NCBI GenBank assembly: GCA_027574665.1 | Contig: CM050657.1 | Coordinates: forward strand, 23,290,700-23,354,699 | Length of the DNA: 64,000 nucleotides | Direction of reading: 5' to 3' | Origin: Rhynochetos jubatus | Lineage: Eukaryota > Chordata > Aves > Eurypygiformes > Rhynochetidae | Part shown: piece after piece, positions 1 to 15,300 of the stretch | Position numbering within the stretch: the stretch's first letter is position 1 | How the letters are laid out: the number at the start of each line of letters is the position of its first letter | Translations under genes and position numbers: made by a program | Notes under the pieces: model-generated | Seen by the model: the letters and a program-made list of their open reading frames with translations, nothing else | Databases searched by the model: none | Told to the model about the DNA's origin: nothing

Positions 1-3000
1 GATCCTGACGCCTTGAAGGTTTTCCCACAGAGATCTGGGAATCATCTTCACTGAGAATCCCATTCCTGTGTAGCTTTGTGGGGAGCGAGTTATTTCATCA
101 CGAATCAGAGCCAAGCTGAGCGGCACTGTCTAACTGAGCACACCGGGCACTACCTAGAGGCTCTCTCTTCACTACCCGCTTGTTACATACTAGGACATGC
201 ACGTTATTCTTTGCATAGTTCACCCTTCGTGAAGACCTAATGACACTCACTTTACAATACCTCCATGTACCTACCTACTGGTAAAAGAAGTGGAAAACCT
301 GTCACACCCCAGAGCTGCAAATATTTATGGTCAATAAATACTCGGCTGCAATAACTGCCTCGTGATTCCTACATTTTTATTTCATCCCCACATCTTTAAG
401 AGACAAAAGTTTGGCAGAAGATGCCTTTAATATTCAGGGGGAAAAAAAGAGGTTTTACACAATGGCACCCCAGGAACCAGAACAATAGTGCTGCTTTCAT
501 TCCGATGTGATCTGTGCAGCTTGAAAATGAATCTAGAAAACCCAGTGCTATTAAAAGGGAAAGATCTTTTCTGGGGGAAAATAATTCCTTAGGGCACAAT
601 ACGCAGCAAAATCAAACCACGAATTATATGAATCTTGATTACACTCAGAGAATTGCTTGTACGCTTTGAAACTGTTAGCTCAGCTCTGGTCAAACTCCAG
701 TCAGAAGGAATGAAGCTGAAAAATAAAAAGCTATGTGGGAGATTCCCTGGTGAATCAAAACCAGCCTCATTCCAGAAAGGAGGAAACAGCCACCCTGGGT
801 CTTGGCTTCCAGCACTATTGTGTGATGGGCTGTACTTTAGGAACAGAGTATAACGGTTCAAGACTAAAGCTGGTTGAACACAGTGTAAAAGTTTGGCCCT
901 TTAGGTATGAAAGAGTACTCCTGCAATTTCTAGGCATTAGAAGCAAAAGAGAAAACCATGTACAAACAGTGGGAGACAGGCCAGCTTAGACGGTTTGATG
1001 CGTAATTCAACCTGGCGCTGTCACCTGATGGAATGCTCAGAGAAAACTGAGTAAGCATAAGGGAACATTAGGTAGTAATCCTGTGGTGTGTTTGTTTGGG
1101 TTTTTTTCTTTCTTTTTGAGAGTGCAAATACTCTCTCCTGTTGACTTTTTTCCCCTGGGAAGCAGAATTTCAAACTCTGAGCTAAACTCTGCCCTGCTTT
1201 TTAAACACACAAATAAAATCAGCCCAGCTTTAACGGTGCAGAAGACAACAAGTTCTGGCCTCTTTTTTTTTTTTTTGCACTACGAAGGGTGCTACACCCA
1301 AAGTAGGAAACTGTAAAAAGGAATCAAGACTCTCACAGCTTTGCTGCTGGCTGGAGTCAGAGCCCAAATGCCTCCTCTCCTACTTCCTCACTGAGAATAT
1401 AAAGTGACGACATGTTCTGGACTGGACTTGGAAATGTCAGGCAATAAATACACTGCAAATGTTGATTTCCCTAGACTCCCTGCAAGACTGGAGAGAAATT
1501 GAGAGTCCCTTACCAACAGGAGCTTACTTTTTCCACAGTGATGTCCTATAAGAAGATATTTATTAGATAATGAATTGCAAAGGGCTGTCAACTGAAAGTG
1601 ATCTCTCATGCAAGCAAGTGGCCACGTTAGGCAACATTATATTTTGGCCATTTAATCAAAATCAAGAAAATGAGTTCATACATGAATTCTTCATATAAAT
1701 CTCTTTTCTACTGTCTGTTTCCTCTCTCTCAACAATTTAGGTTAGAATTTCCAAAACCATCAGTAATGTTTAATGCTCAACTCTATAGCAATACACTGTT
1801 TAAACATTTGTATCTCAACCGTAAAAACCACATTCCTTGAAAAGATGCTGCAGATTTTTTTTCCCCTAATCAGAAAACACTGTTAATTGGCCTCAAATTT
1901 GCTGCTTTCTCCAAGCACCTTTTTTCTGGACTGTAAGCAGTTAATGTTTTTAATTTGTTTCATGGTGCATTGCCACAGAGAAACAATAAGTAAACGGAAA
2001 ACTAAGATGAAGCTCCTTTCCCATGCTGAGCCTGTCTGCCAGCCCTCTATACCAACATTCTAAGGGAGCATATGTGAAGACCAAAGGGAATTCAGTCCTC
2101 TCAGATCTCGCTTTTTCTGACTAAGAAAGCCAAGTGCCCCAGGCTGCTGAATATGCTGATACAGATGAGTGCAAAAGACATCGTGGGTACATTACCTTCA
2201 TATAATGTATAATCCATAAAGTACACTGCTTTTATCTCTACTAACAATCCTGACGCCTTGAACAGCATCACGCTCAGTCAGGAGGGATGTCCCGGCGAGT
2301 AGGGGCAGCAGAACCTCCTCAAAGGCAATGCCCAGTGATGCTCATGGACACAGCCACGCAACCAGCACTAAGGCTTCTTCCACTCTGGTATTCATGATTC
2401 AGAAATCAAGCCGGTTCCTATGCTGTTAGGGGGAGGAGAAGACCATCTGCACTACCCCTTGACAAGGTCTTGCACATTGCCCCTCATATCCCAGCATTTT
2501 TGAGTGCAGACAAAGCAGGGAAGAGCTTGAGAGCAGCTCCAGGGCTGGCTGCTCGCTCCCCGCCCAACCCGTCTTGAGCTGAAAAGCAAACCCCACATTC
2601 TCAGGAGCTTCTGGAGTGCAGAAGTTGCAATCCAGACAGCCTTACTGTCACAGCCTTGCCACTTGTTACCTCCCTCACCAGTGATTAACATCAGGACTCT
2701 AAATAGCTCGGGAAGTGTTCTTGCTACATAAACAGGTAATTCTGTGAGCAACAGAACTAACGAAGCCTTTCCTTTGTGGATTTTTTCATGTCTAATACAG
2801 ATGAACTCACTCCGCAGTTTTTCACTGAATGGAAATATTAATGTGATTTCTCTCTGCTACCTATCCTTACTGGAGTTGTAGAGCTAAGATTGCTGAGCCC
2901 TCTTCCTTTCTGTCAAATTTCGCCTAAGTTGTCCAAGAAATTAAAAGTTAAGAGCAGACAGTTAGACAGGAGAACAGTGTGATTGCAAGCACCTTGTTTC

Positions 3001-6000
3001 TGTAGGAAACTGAGCCAAAAAAAAAGAGAAGGGGGGAAAAAAAATAAAAGCTTTTTTTATAACAATGCTTAACTGCAGAGAAAAACCTAACACAGCTTAG
3101 GATCCTTGTAAATGCCTGGCTAGTTCTGCTCATACTTTAAAAGCACATTTGTTCCAAACATTTAATAATCGTGAGACTGTGTCAGAATTTCCACTACTGA
3201 AATATTTGATTAAAGATTTTAGTGTCTTCAAGCCAGGTCAAGGAACCTGGTGTGAAACCCAAATACCTGCTTTACTCTCAACACAGCAGGGACAGCACCT
3301 TCGAGGTCAAAGCTGCATCAGCACCTGAACATTATTAGCACTTTTGAGTCTTGGCAAATTATTTTAAATGAGAGAATTTGCTTGTATGTATCAATGAACA
3401 GGGATTTGATACAAGAAAACCAGTAAGAAGATGGGATTACCAACATGTGTGTTGGGGTGAGGGGTGTGCAGTGGGTCTTTACTAATGCCAAGAACATGTT
3501 GGATGAAGAAAAGGGAGGTAACTGCTGCAATTTTTAGCAAAGCCCCATCCCACGTACATATAAATGACAACCACCGGGCTCTCAAACGTTACGTATACTA
3601 TGTGAAGAAATGACTTCTTTATGAAAATAGATGGCTTAGCCCTTGCATACCTTTTGTAAAAGCGCTCTCATCTGACTGCTTTCAACATAAAGGCTTGAAT
3701 CATTTAGCTGTGAGGTACAAAATTCTCAGAGCTGGGGCAGGAGGAGGAGGAAAAGGAGCATCTGAATGAGATAGCGCAGTGGTGTTGTAGTATAATGTAT
3801 TCAGGTACTGTTAATGTGCCTGCTCCTGTCACAGCAAACACGACCATCAGTCACTACTATTTTATTTCTTAACAAAGGACAGCAGCACTACGAAGAGAGA
3901 AATCATTACAGGGAAAAAAATGAGGTGCAAGGCAGGTCCTCCCCAGATTGTTGCTCCTGCAGGACAGCCAATTTCATCTTCTCTCTGAAAGTCTCCATTC
4001 CTCCTCCTCCTTCCCTTCACATACTCTAAAGGCCTTTCACAGTCCTTTTCTGACACTGTGCAGGCAGCAAAGCTGCCTGTTCCTCCTCCCATACAAACCC
4101 CTTGTATATCTGATGGAAGCAAGAGGCAGAGGAAAAAGCTGGCGGTAAGTTCTGCCAAAGCTTTTTTCTCCTTCCCTTGAAGAATGAGAGAAGACCGAGG
4201 TTGATCTTGGGTGAGAAGAGCATGTATTAGAGAAAAGGAGAAAATCAGGATGATGGTGAGAAAGGATTTATGGGCTCAGGAGGCAAAATGGTGGCCAAGC
4301 TGCTGAACTGGAATAAATGATCATTGTACTATTGACTATAATAATTTATCAGCTTTCCACCAGCTGGGGAACAGCACTATTTGTGGGAAGCCAGAGGGAG
4401 CTGGACTTGTTTGAAAGGGCTACAGCTTTCAGGGAGTGATCTAGGTCAAGTGGGCTCAATCTGCCCTCACCACAATATTAAAACATCCCATCTTTCCCAG
4501 CCACCCAAGTTATGACCTTCTGAACTGGCACCAATGAAGGCAGTGAAGCTTTATATAATGATGAAGTCATGCAACTAAGTTACATCCCAGCTATCCCAAC
4601 ACATACTGAAGGTCCCATTCCCTCACCTTGTACCATGTGTAATCATTTATCCTTGTCTAAAGTGAGGAAAATGTGTAATCAAAAAACTATGCTTGCACCT
4701 TGTGCAGATTTTCTGCTAGTGTGAGTGACTGGGAATTACCCTTTTCCTTCCTTTCCCACAAGAATTAACAGTATTGTTTGGAAATTGCACTGAAGTCACA
4801 CGAAGAAAGTTATCCTTAGACTTTAGAAACAGACCAGAAGTCCGACTCCTAACATTCCCTCGCTCCCCAAGCTGAGAAACCAGCCTACACCACAGATGGA
4901 CAACACCGGTGCTGCAGAAGCAAACTGCTCCCAGGCTCTCGCTGAAGCGCAGATCAATGGCTGGGCAGAGGATAAGCTTGACGGGAGATGGAAGACACCA
5001 GGGTGTCTTTCAGCAAGGGTACAGGCAAGAGCATGCTGCTTCCAGTGGCATCCTTCTTCCTGCTCAACGTGTCTTACCTGCACCTCTGCAGCCAGAAGTG
5101 ACCGCTCACCATGACAGCAGCACCGTGGTTGTTGGTGCCATCACCGCCTGAACTGGTTCCCAGTGAAATTCTGTCAACCTCACTTGGACCATTTTGCCTG
5201 AAATGGTTTAGGCAGCAACAGAGACCAAAGGCGGGAGAAAGGCAAGGTTATCCTTGTTCTACTGGGAGGAAAGTGAGTCAAAGGGAGACCTTCGCGAGCA
5301 GGAATCAGCCTAACGTGGAGCTGGGCCTGTATCTCCTCAGATCCACACTGTAAATATCAGACTCGTCAAACCCCTGCTCTTGAGCCCTTATTCACATAAG
5401 GACAGGAAACAAACCTTGCTCATTTCTCTGAAACTCTCTGACTCGGGGGAATTATCACCATACAGCACTGCTTCTCCACCCTCTCCTCTGCGCCTTTCCT
5501 CTACACAGGCCAAGCTCCCTACACAGAGAAGTTTTATTCCCCAGCCTCACTGAGCTCTGTGCCTCCACATCCCGCTGAGTGTTAGCATCAGGCCCTGGAT
5601 GACAGATTTTCCTAACGATTGTGAACAGATGGCTGTGGCCCAGGCTGCCGCGATGTACAGAAACTAGACTTGGACAATTAGAAATTTGGAAGTTCAGAGG
5701 CAGCTGCAGATTGTAAAAACAAAGCCAAGAAGTGAGCGAACAACTGCAAACATCCCAAGGAAGACTATATTGAAAAGTCATTCCAGTCTTAATCCTTTTA
5801 TACATCATTATAAATTGAACTCTTTCCAGGCTAACAGTGAGCTGCTTTTCTTACTCCTAGGATGATCTTAGCCAAAAGGGCTGCAAACTTTCTCAGAATT
5901 ATCGCTTCATTGAAAAATAATTTAATGCAGTGCTTGTATTAAATAAGCACAGTTCAGCTTGGCCCCTTCACTTCAAGAGAAGTGGCAGGGCAGAAAAGTA

Positions 6001-9000
6001 TCTTGAATTTTAGTATGAACCAGGTTACTTCAGATTTCAAGGAAAAAAGCGTCTTTGAACCTGGCACACATACCACATCGGTGGCACAACCTTCAGTATC
6101 TAAAATCAGATTACAAATTTTTAAACTTTTATCCAATAGGAGCAGAATTCCAAAATATTTTATAGAAACAACTAGGGCATAAATATGTACATGAAGGGAA
6201 AGAAAGTAAAGAGCTGAAGAATTCATAATCGATATAGGTTCTGCACTACTCTGCAGTCAATTAATGATGAAACCGTAACTGATGACAACAGTGAGAGCGA
6301 TGGGCAGCCAGGCACCACTACCTACACAACAAAGCGTGATTTGAGCACAAGGTCAGACACACGAAACACAGGTGACTAACTCCATCATGGCTCACACAAA
6401 TGCAATGCTAGGACATATATATTTTCTCCTATCTTGATGCTCCTGGTGGAAAATATAACAGATAGGAAAGGGATGTGCATTATAAATCACACAAAGTACC
6501 CCAAAATGTCTCAAACCCTTTCCAGTAGTGGCTGGTGGAAGCTGGAGATAGAGATCAGAAGAGACCTTGGCAGTTAAATGGATGAATTTTACCAAAACCA
6601 CCGTATCGAGTAGCCTAAATACTTTTTGAAAAAATGAGCTGATTCCCTGGGGTCCTCTGCCAACCCTGTTTTCTTCAGTTCTACCTGTGGTAAGCAACTT
6701 TCAGCAGGATTAGCAGCCGCTTTTCCAGCTTTAATTACAACCAGAAAAGACTTCATTCTCACAATATGGCATCCTCAGTTATTTTCAGGTTCCCACTTTC
6801 TCCACGGTCATAGGCAGCAATAACTACCCCCCGGTGAGACGAGTGTCTGAGACACGGTCATTGCTTTCCCAGCAATTCTCTTCATGGACAGACAATGCAG
6901 AGCCTTCAGGGGACTCACTCCTGACTCCGAGCTTGCCTATATGGAACGGGATGATCCACATTAAAACTTCAGGACCTGACTCAGTTTTCATCTGCAGAGG
7001 CTCAGTCGTTCTACCAACTCGTTAGCGGGCATGAAATGGCACGAACGCGTGCCTGCCAGTGGAGATACACTGATTCACAGCAGCTGAAACAGCGGCTCAG
7101 GATCTTCAGTCCAGGCCCTCTTAAATGGCCACTGGTGCAGTTGGTACAAGAACTGAGCTCTTTGAGAAGCAAAACCCGCAAGCGATTCCACTGATTCAAG
7201 AGCGCCTGGCACTCTTCCCTCAGCACTGTTGTATCTGGCACGGGTAAAGTATGTGTGTAATATAAACCTCCCTCATTCCCGTCCTTCAGGAATAAGGGCT
7301 ACTGAAGCCTAAGGATCACGGCCACAACCCCAGAGCAGACCCACTGCTTGGGGGTTAGGGAGGAAAAGTCTGCCTTGTGACAGGGCCCCAATGCACGACA
7401 GTGCAGCTACATGGGCTTGTGTGGAAAAGGGGGAAGACGCAGCCCTGAGAGAGCAGAGGGTGAAGAGTTCCCCCTCCCAAAAACGTCTTTCCTATGTCCA
7501 GTATAAACTTCAAAGCTCTAGGGAGAGGAGAGTTGGTTATATTGTTCAGGCTGTGGTTAGGTTGCTGGGATTTGGTAAATAAAAAACATTTTTACAGCTC
7601 ATTAAGTGGAGCTTTGGGAAATGTCCTCATATCCGTTTCCAAGGGGCTACGGAGAGCTCACATTGTGTGGTGGGTCAGGGGAGCAGTCACTTCAAACTAA
7701 GGGTTCGGCGGAAGGTACGTATACTGGGCTGAGGAGCACTGCTGTGTAGCTGCCTTATTTTACTCTTACGGTGGCTGCTAACGTTATTGCCTTCACTTGT
7801 TAGATTTGACTGAAAGGGAGCATCTTGCATTGTTTAATGAAAGAGAATCGTCAAACAGCCTGGGCAGACGGGACAATATAACTGGGGCACTGCAGTTGAT
7901 TCTGCAAGAGCAGTGAATTACTGTCGTATTTTCCCTACATCATACGAAAACCATTTTCTACGCGTGTAGCTGAAATTCCCACGTGCGCTTCACAGGAGTG
8001 TTGCTGGCCTTGTAGGGTTTAAGGGACAGTCATCTTTCCATTACTTCTTTATACAAACTCACTAAAAACCCCCACACGTGTCCTCTTCCCAACAAGCACT
8101 TCCTATCTGAGCAAGTTACTCCAAAGCAAGCTGTGCCCATGGGTCAGGGCGCCTCTCAATAGCAATCCCTCAACCAAGGAAGCTCTCACTTGCACCCAAG
8201 GAGACACGGATGCAGTGGCAACTGTGGACATCTTCCCATTTCCCGCTCAAAGGTCTCCTGTTTGGGGTTCAAATTACTTTAGTGTCTATTTTTTTATTTT
8301 AAGGTGCGCTGTCATCTTGGAAAGACTGCTATTGAAGAAACCAAACCATCTGCCTTGCCTCTCCTTTATCTTGCCCATAGTTTCAGAGGAGGAAAGAGGC
8401 AATACTACTGCTTATTTCAGCCTTATTATCATTTCTTCACTGGGCTTAGGACGTGAAATTGTCACCACCATGCCTGGCTTTGGCCAAGAATGGTAAGACT
8501 CTGCACTGCTTGAAGAAATTCTATTGTGCTTGCATATGTGTGTTTGCAAGGAGCCTTGAGCTGCTCCAAGTCACCACGGAAAGCACTGGCACCTGGCAGC
8601 GTCAGAGGAAGGACAACAAGAGAGATGGCGAGAACGGCAGACAAGCCAATGCCTGGCTCTTTCTCTTGCATAATGCTCTCTGAACAACCAGCTGTGCAGA
8701 GGGAGAGGTGCTGAGCGGTTGGGTTTATGGCGCTGGAGAGTAATAGCCACTCCACCTCCTCCGAGACAGACTTAGGGCAGCTGGCCAGCTGGAGCACTCT
8801 GATTTACATTACTGACTTCAGTGTCGTGTCACTCCTGATTTAAGGCTTGATTCTGTTCCGCTGCAGTCAGCTCAGCCCTTCGATGCCGAAGAACTGGACT
8901 GTCGATGGGTATGAAATCAGTCATATAAACTGGAGAGATCACAGCATCCTTTTTCTGACCTATTTGTCTTTGATACTATTAACACTACATCCCGAACATT

Positions 9001-9237
9001 AACTCACTGAAGAAATTCTAATGGCTATACTTTGGTCTAGAAATACTCCTAGAATTTATGGGGTTGAGTAAATTGCTGTTTTTCAAAAGGAAAACAATGT
9101 AATACATTCAAATGTCAGAATAACAGATACTTTTGAAGAAAGATACTAAACCAGCTGAGCAAGCAAAGCCTGACCCATTATGTGAGCAATTCTTAATCCT
9201 GAATGGATTTTAGCTTCTCAGTAATTTGACAATAGAT
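1..9237. other. intronic stretch without recognised elements
   Basis: No exon, transposon or RNA gene recognised. It holds a poly(T) run at 1263, an A-rich/purine-rich stretch near 3015-3048 and a GGA-rich run near 3737-3760. All open frames (longest 117 codons at 5455-5808, minus) lack domains. Confidence 0.6.
1263..1276. repeat. poly(T) run
   Basis: Fourteen consecutive T. No recognisable processed gene copy adjoins it on either side, so it is listed as a simple homopolymer. Confidence 0.9.
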
Positions 9238-9385
9238 GGGAACATTGATCCCGTTTTCACAAAGGGGAGAAATTAACTCCCTGCAAGTGACCTGACATGG
9301 TGACAGAAGCAGGCTGAGACAGGACTGAACTCGCTTCGGAGTGTTCTCGCAAAGCCCTGTGTTCTAAGCCAGTATTGCTTGAAGT
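9238..9385 (-). repeat. ancient MIR/CORE-SINE-like remnant
   Basis: The plus strand reads like the reverse complement of a MIR-type SINE: 'gatcccgttttcacaaaggggagaaattaactcc', then 'caagtgacctgacatggtgacagaagcaggctgagacaggactgaac', ending 'ccctgtgttctaagcc'. The order matches the usual 'cccattttacag...gaggttaagtgacttg...ggtcaca...gcagagc.gggactcgaacc...gtgctctaacc' pattern. Divergence is high and no target-site duplication is visible, so family assignment is tentative. Confidence 0.55.
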
Positions 9386-12300
9386 TTTTGGCTGACAATC
9401 CTTATTTGCAGTTACCCATTTTCACAACCTTCCTTGCATTTACTCTGAAAGCACTTTGAAATAAAAATAAATAAATAGGGTAGTTGTGTGAGATTTAAGA
9501 GGCTGACCCAGGCACTTGATTGGGAAGAACATGGTATGCAGCGGCTGAGAAGCAACCTCTGCATAAACCTACTGATAGCTTCCTCCGATCAGTAATTGTC
9601 TGATCATCCAACTATGCTAACCACCAGTTTGGAACCGCTACGGCAGGCCAGTCTTCCCATACTGCTAGACCATAAAAGCCTGGATACGGAGCGTTCTCAC
9701 AAAAACCGAGGCGCCCACAAACTCAGACACACGGACACTCATCTTGATTGCACCAGGGGACACTCAGGGAGCACTGGTAAAACTTCTTGAAATAAGAAGT
9801 CTCCCTCTCTATTCCCAGTAGGCAGTCTTTGAACTCACACACAACTAGCCACACCATGAATGGAATTTGGAATTGAGGATGAACTTATAAAAACCACAAA
9901 CACACAAGAAAAAAAAAAAATCTCTTCGATTCTAACGGGACTGAAGAATTTCTCCTGAAACTGGTTGACTGCTCTCCACTCAACCCCATGCCCATAAAAT
10001 CTGGAAGACTATCACCCAAGGCACTCTTTTACAATCAAAATCTAAAAGATCCTTACGAAAAACTGCGTTACCTGAGACAACTGCTACAACACTGTAACTG
10101 AACTCCAGCTAGTTCTACATGTCTAATCACCTAATTACACCCACAACCATCTTTTTCACACTGCTTTAAAAACCATATGAATTCTTCAGAGGCTGAAACA
10201 CAAGGAGGAAGAACTGAGTGTTTCATACCATTGGTGCAAAGAATACCCCCGTCCCCATGCCCCTCTGTCGCTCTGAGCTATTTAAGGCTCTGCGTCCAGT
10301 ACTACCAGGAAAGAAAAATAAAAATCATACCAACACCTTTCTGTATGCAAGACTAACCTTGCCTTTCCAAGTGTGGAATTCTGCATAAATCCATGTTTCA
10401 TGACACATATAAAATTGAGAGTTACACAGGGAAGTAAGTAGATACTCAATAAAAGTGATAAATAACTTCTCTCCCTTCTAACATTTTAAGGGATTTTTAG
10501 TTTCCTTTGAGATTCTTTTTAAACAAGAAACATACATTACAGTGACTTCTTTCTCATGAAAAAGCAGTTAATTAAGAACCCTGCAGGAGTGCCTAAATGC
10601 TCAAGAGTTTGCAAATACGTGAAAAAGTCTCGTAAGAAATGCACTGCATACAATCTCCACCAACAAGGCAGTGGACGTGAAAGCTGGCAAAGGCGTCCAC
10701 ACAACGTTGTAAGTATTTTTTAATTCAGAGTCTGACGTTAACATTGTGCCTGAAAGAGAACAGCCAGCCCAACAGGGTGTGCCTGGAATTAATTTATTGG
10801 AAGGAAATTTGCTGATTGGCAGCAAACAGGATGAAGTTGACAGCCAAACATTTTCTTGGGCTGACTCAAAAGAAATTACCCAGGACTTGGTTATGAGTCT
10901 CCCCAAGGAAGGAGTCTGTCACTGCTGATTAGTTTATCAAAACAATCCTGTTTCGTAGGGTAGAACGAATTGGATCCATCTTTACATTTGGGAAGTGTCC
11001 CTCAGCGCTGTTTTCCAGCATGGCATGCCATGCACATGTGTACCTTCAGAGAGCCTCACATAAGACGAATTTTAACTCTTCAACGTTGTTCCCAATTCTT
11101 AATTGCCAGAACCCCTTGTAGCCCAGTGCCACATCAACGGGCGAAGTGACACAAATGCTCGCTGGTCACCTCTATCAGTGTCACCTTCTGCACGTGCCTT
11201 TGTGAGCTGCCTGCTAATCTTTCTAAGGCTGTGACGCTCTGACACAGTTCACACTGTCCCCTCTGAAAACAGGGGAAAACGTTACTTAATAGACATGAAG
11301 GAAACAGGAACGTCAAATTTATGCCCAGAAGTTTTAGCACATTTCTCCTCCCAACACACAGCTTCACTGCTCTTTCTTCTTCCCATGTATGTGAAAGTGG
11401 AAAGAGAAATTTCGAGCAATGAAAGGAGACTACTCAGAAATAACCAACTAAACAAAAAACCCAACACCAAACAAACAAAGAAACAAAATCAAAATAAATA
11501 GTTTTAAAGGTAACTTGGGCGCAAACCTGCAACAGCACTGCTGCTTGAGCAACAGTTCCGCACAGATCTCCAGACATATGGGGAAAAAAAAAAAGTAGGA
11601 AGCCCCAGAGCAAAACAGCAGAGAGATTTGGGTTTGTTTGGGTCTTTTTTTAATACTTTTTTCATCCCTTACTTCACTGGAAAGCAATAAATCTTCCCAA
11701 GGAAAGTACCACCTGCTGGTATCATTAGGAGACTCAAACATGGAAAGATAAAACTCCCTGTAGTCAAAGCAGCTATTTGTGTCAGAGAAAACAATACAGC
11801 AATTTATATTTCCACTCCCAAGTTTTATGTTACTGCAGAAAAAGTGGTCCTTCAACAATTAATCATGAATCAAAACAATGACAAGTTACTGGTCTCCTAT
11901 TTCTTTGGGAGAGAAGTGGAATGTATATCAAGAAGCAAAAATCAGAGCCTGCTTGCCAGCGTCAGATGGAAGCCGTGTTAAGGGGATTGCTGTATTTTCT
12001 CCCACAACAGCAATATGGAATTTCTGATTCAGCATTAAGCTAATGAACTGGATGACCAAATGGAACCTGTGGATTTTGAAGCTTGAAGCGAGCTGCTCTC
12101 TCAGAATGCTTAAGGAATGCAACTCAGTAAGTGCTGGCCGTGAAACGCCTTCCACTGCACCCTCTGTTCTACAGGGAGCGTTGAGTGAGGTGAGTGGAGA
12201 AGACTCTATGTCTAAGCAGGGAAACACAAAGCACTGGGAATTCCAAGGGGACAGGAAAGACGTAGGACATGAATTTTTCACATGAAAGATGGATAACTGT

Positions 12301-15300
12301 GTTCATTTAATTACTGATCATTCGTAAACAGCCAGAACTGTAAACCAGAAATTCTGAAACAATTCACACTGAGAACAAACTTAAGAAACAATTATAATGC
12401 CTGTTCGTATCAGCTGCAGGAATCACTTTTGTAATAAATACATGTAGTTGCTATCACCTCACACTGTGTATTCACTTAGCTGACTTCTTGCCAAGAAAGA
12501 GTGCGTGGCAACAGCCCTTTATTTTTATATGAAACAGTTATCTAGTCAAAGAAGGAACCATCGTTTCATATATCGGTAACTAATTTTTGTAAGAAGCTTT
12601 CCAGGGGAAGAATTAAAGATATTTGGGATAAAAGTGGAAGGATTTCTGAGAGAGACTTTGCACTGTCTTCTCCCTCCTTCTGGAACAGGGTGGAGGGTGC
12701 CTGGTATCACACAGGACACAGGAGCTCACCGCGTACGTCCATCCATCAGTGGAAGACAGGAGGGTAAAGCACATGACAGAGTTTAGTTCAGCACTTGCCC
12801 CTTCTGCAATAAAAACCCAGGAATTTACAGATTGCTCTTATTCATCATGTAAATTTCGTTTAGAGTTGGCTTTTCTTCAGAACCGGCATTCTGAGTCCCC
12901 TGAAAAAAAACACTGCAATTGTGCACATCCTGCAGAAACAAACCCCAAAACTATTTGAATAACAGTAAACTGCACAATCTGTGACGGGAATAAAGTGGGG
13001 AAAAGCAATCTAAACTTTGTCACTACCGCTCCAGGTATCTCCCACCACCAAATGGTTTCTTGCTTTAAGGCAGCACATTCACCCGAGTCAGGTTTGGACG
13101 CTGGACACACATCTGGCATCAGTGTGAAACACTGCAGGCTGCCTGATCCCCACATCGTTCTCATGCCTAGCGACTCTGGTGGGATTGCTGAACTGCTACA
13201 GAGGTAAGAAGCACAGGTCTAACACGTAACCTTTTCCTTTCCAGTGGGGTTTTGCAGACAGTTGTTCTTACAGGCTCTCACCAAACAAGCTATAATTTCA
13301 CTGTTTCTGTGAACAAGGAGTAAGAAATCCTTATTACCACTCTTGTAGGGAAACCAATGAAAAAGCTTGTGCTCACTTTAAATAACAGCTTAACATGTTA
13401 ACTTACAATTTGTTACTCCTAAATCATTTCTCACCTGACAAGGAGATCATGTTGGAGTGCACTACATGAGTAATTTCAGTGGAATTCAGTTACACCTACA
13501 CAAATTCATCCTTCAAAAAAAAGGTCTATAGATAAAAGCTGGGCCATGAGCAATTAAAAGATGCAGCCAATTCCCCACTGCCATACGACATCTCTTCGCT
13601 CACATTACTCTGCTCAAATGATACCATTTGGCTAATCTTAAATGTGCATCTTTGCTCTCCTCGGTGATAGAATATACTGCTGTACGTAACTGATGATATA
13701 ACTGATTATTCAGCGTGCAAAAATATACTGCTTGTACCCATTAAATTCTGCTCACGGTCCACATATTGCCTTGGAATGTGAAATCTGTGGAGGCTAGGAT
13801 ACTTTTTAATGAGCAGAAGCATAATGGAAAAGATTTATATGACAGTAAGAAGACAATTTAAAGTATAAGATATCTTAAAGTGGTAGTGTGGTTTTGGCTT
13901 ATTTATTTCTTTCTTCTCCTGAATTACCTGAAGAATTAAGTCGTTTGGACCAGAGATCTACAGTTCCAACAGGTATTAATGAACTCAAAAGAGGAAACTG
14001 GCTTTAGTCTCAATGTGGAGCTGTTATGCAATATCCACACCGCCCCCAGTAAGAGAGAATTTAACACTACTAGAACCTCTGAAGTTTCTGTTTGGCTTGG
14101 TAGCTCAATTAAAGCAAGGCTTCTACTTGAAATTCTGTTTTCTGGTTTTCAGTAGAAAAGCTTCAGATCACTAATCTTACTGAAAACGAACATCAAGGAC
14201 ATTTAACATATGTTAAGGATTCTCTCCATCTCTCAGACAGAGTTACGCTGGTGGGTGAGACGTACACAGCAATGTCTGAACGCAAATCCAATGCTTCCAG
14301 GTGTGCTGGGATGAACAGCATTTAGGTTAGGTCTTACAAAGTTAATTTTGTTTGCTTCTGTTTGTTCTGTCAGATTCACCCCTTTCTATGGCTTTACACG
14401 ACGCTAACGGAGCCCTTCACGCTTGACTGAAATGCATCTTGTTATATTATTGCTATGACAATGAAAGGTCACGGGGAGAAAGGTCAGAGGGACGGAGAAT
14501 TCCGGTACCCCCTCCGTATCAGCACCTTTTAACTGCACCACTCGCAACCCAGCATTATAATACTTCGGGACCTTTCTTTTCCTCCCAATTTTGAGGTCTT
14601 CACTCTTTTTAACCGCATTTGCCCAAACCCCTGCACACTAGCAGCTAAGTTGATCTCTTCGCACTGCTTTTTAAATAGCAAGCAATCACGGAAGCCAGGA
14701 GATAATGAGAACTAACGTTTACTTTTACTGCCTAGGAAAATAAGACACACATTTCAAGCAGTGGCAATTACGCATATTGTATTTGCGGAAAACGACTGCT
14801 CTAATTTGAAATGTGGTTCAAGCTTAGAAACGCTTCGCAGCTTTACAGCCGTTTTACAAGTCTGTTTTGGATATTTAATCTAGAGTATCTCTCATGCAAC
14901 TAGCCCCACAGAGGCATCTCCTATTAGATTGAAAATTATTACAAGAAAGTTTATTACCCAGCTTTATGTGGTTAAAAATGAAGTTCTCTCCCATTTAATA
15001 GACTCAATTGTCTAAATTGTGCACTATCTGCTAAATTTCTCAAGAATTGAGGGCTGGGCTCATGATCATTTGACTCTACGAATGGGCCAGACCTACCTAT
15101 GCAGGTCTTGGCATGCGAATAAGCCCCGTAATCTCTGTTTCTCTAGTACAGGATTATACTGGAAAGGGAAAGCACTTCACCATACACAAACAGCTCGTAG
15201 AACCCACTGCCACAGACTACCACTGAGGATGAAAGCTCAGGAAGGCTCAGACTAGGGTAACGCATTCAGAGAGGAATCGGCAGTCACAGTGACCCATCTG

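Noticed and set aside
1-2263. Exact 16-bp word 'atcctgacgccttgaa' at position 2 and again near 2248
   Set aside because: Similarity stops at the word ends, and related shorter words occur at 21083 and 59660. This is too short to call a repeat family or an assembly artefact.
11448-11858. 136-codon minus-strand frame with hydrophobic, Phe-rich runs
   Set aside because: The Phe and Lys/Val runs come from A-rich and AAAC-like simple sequence, not from membrane-protein coding.
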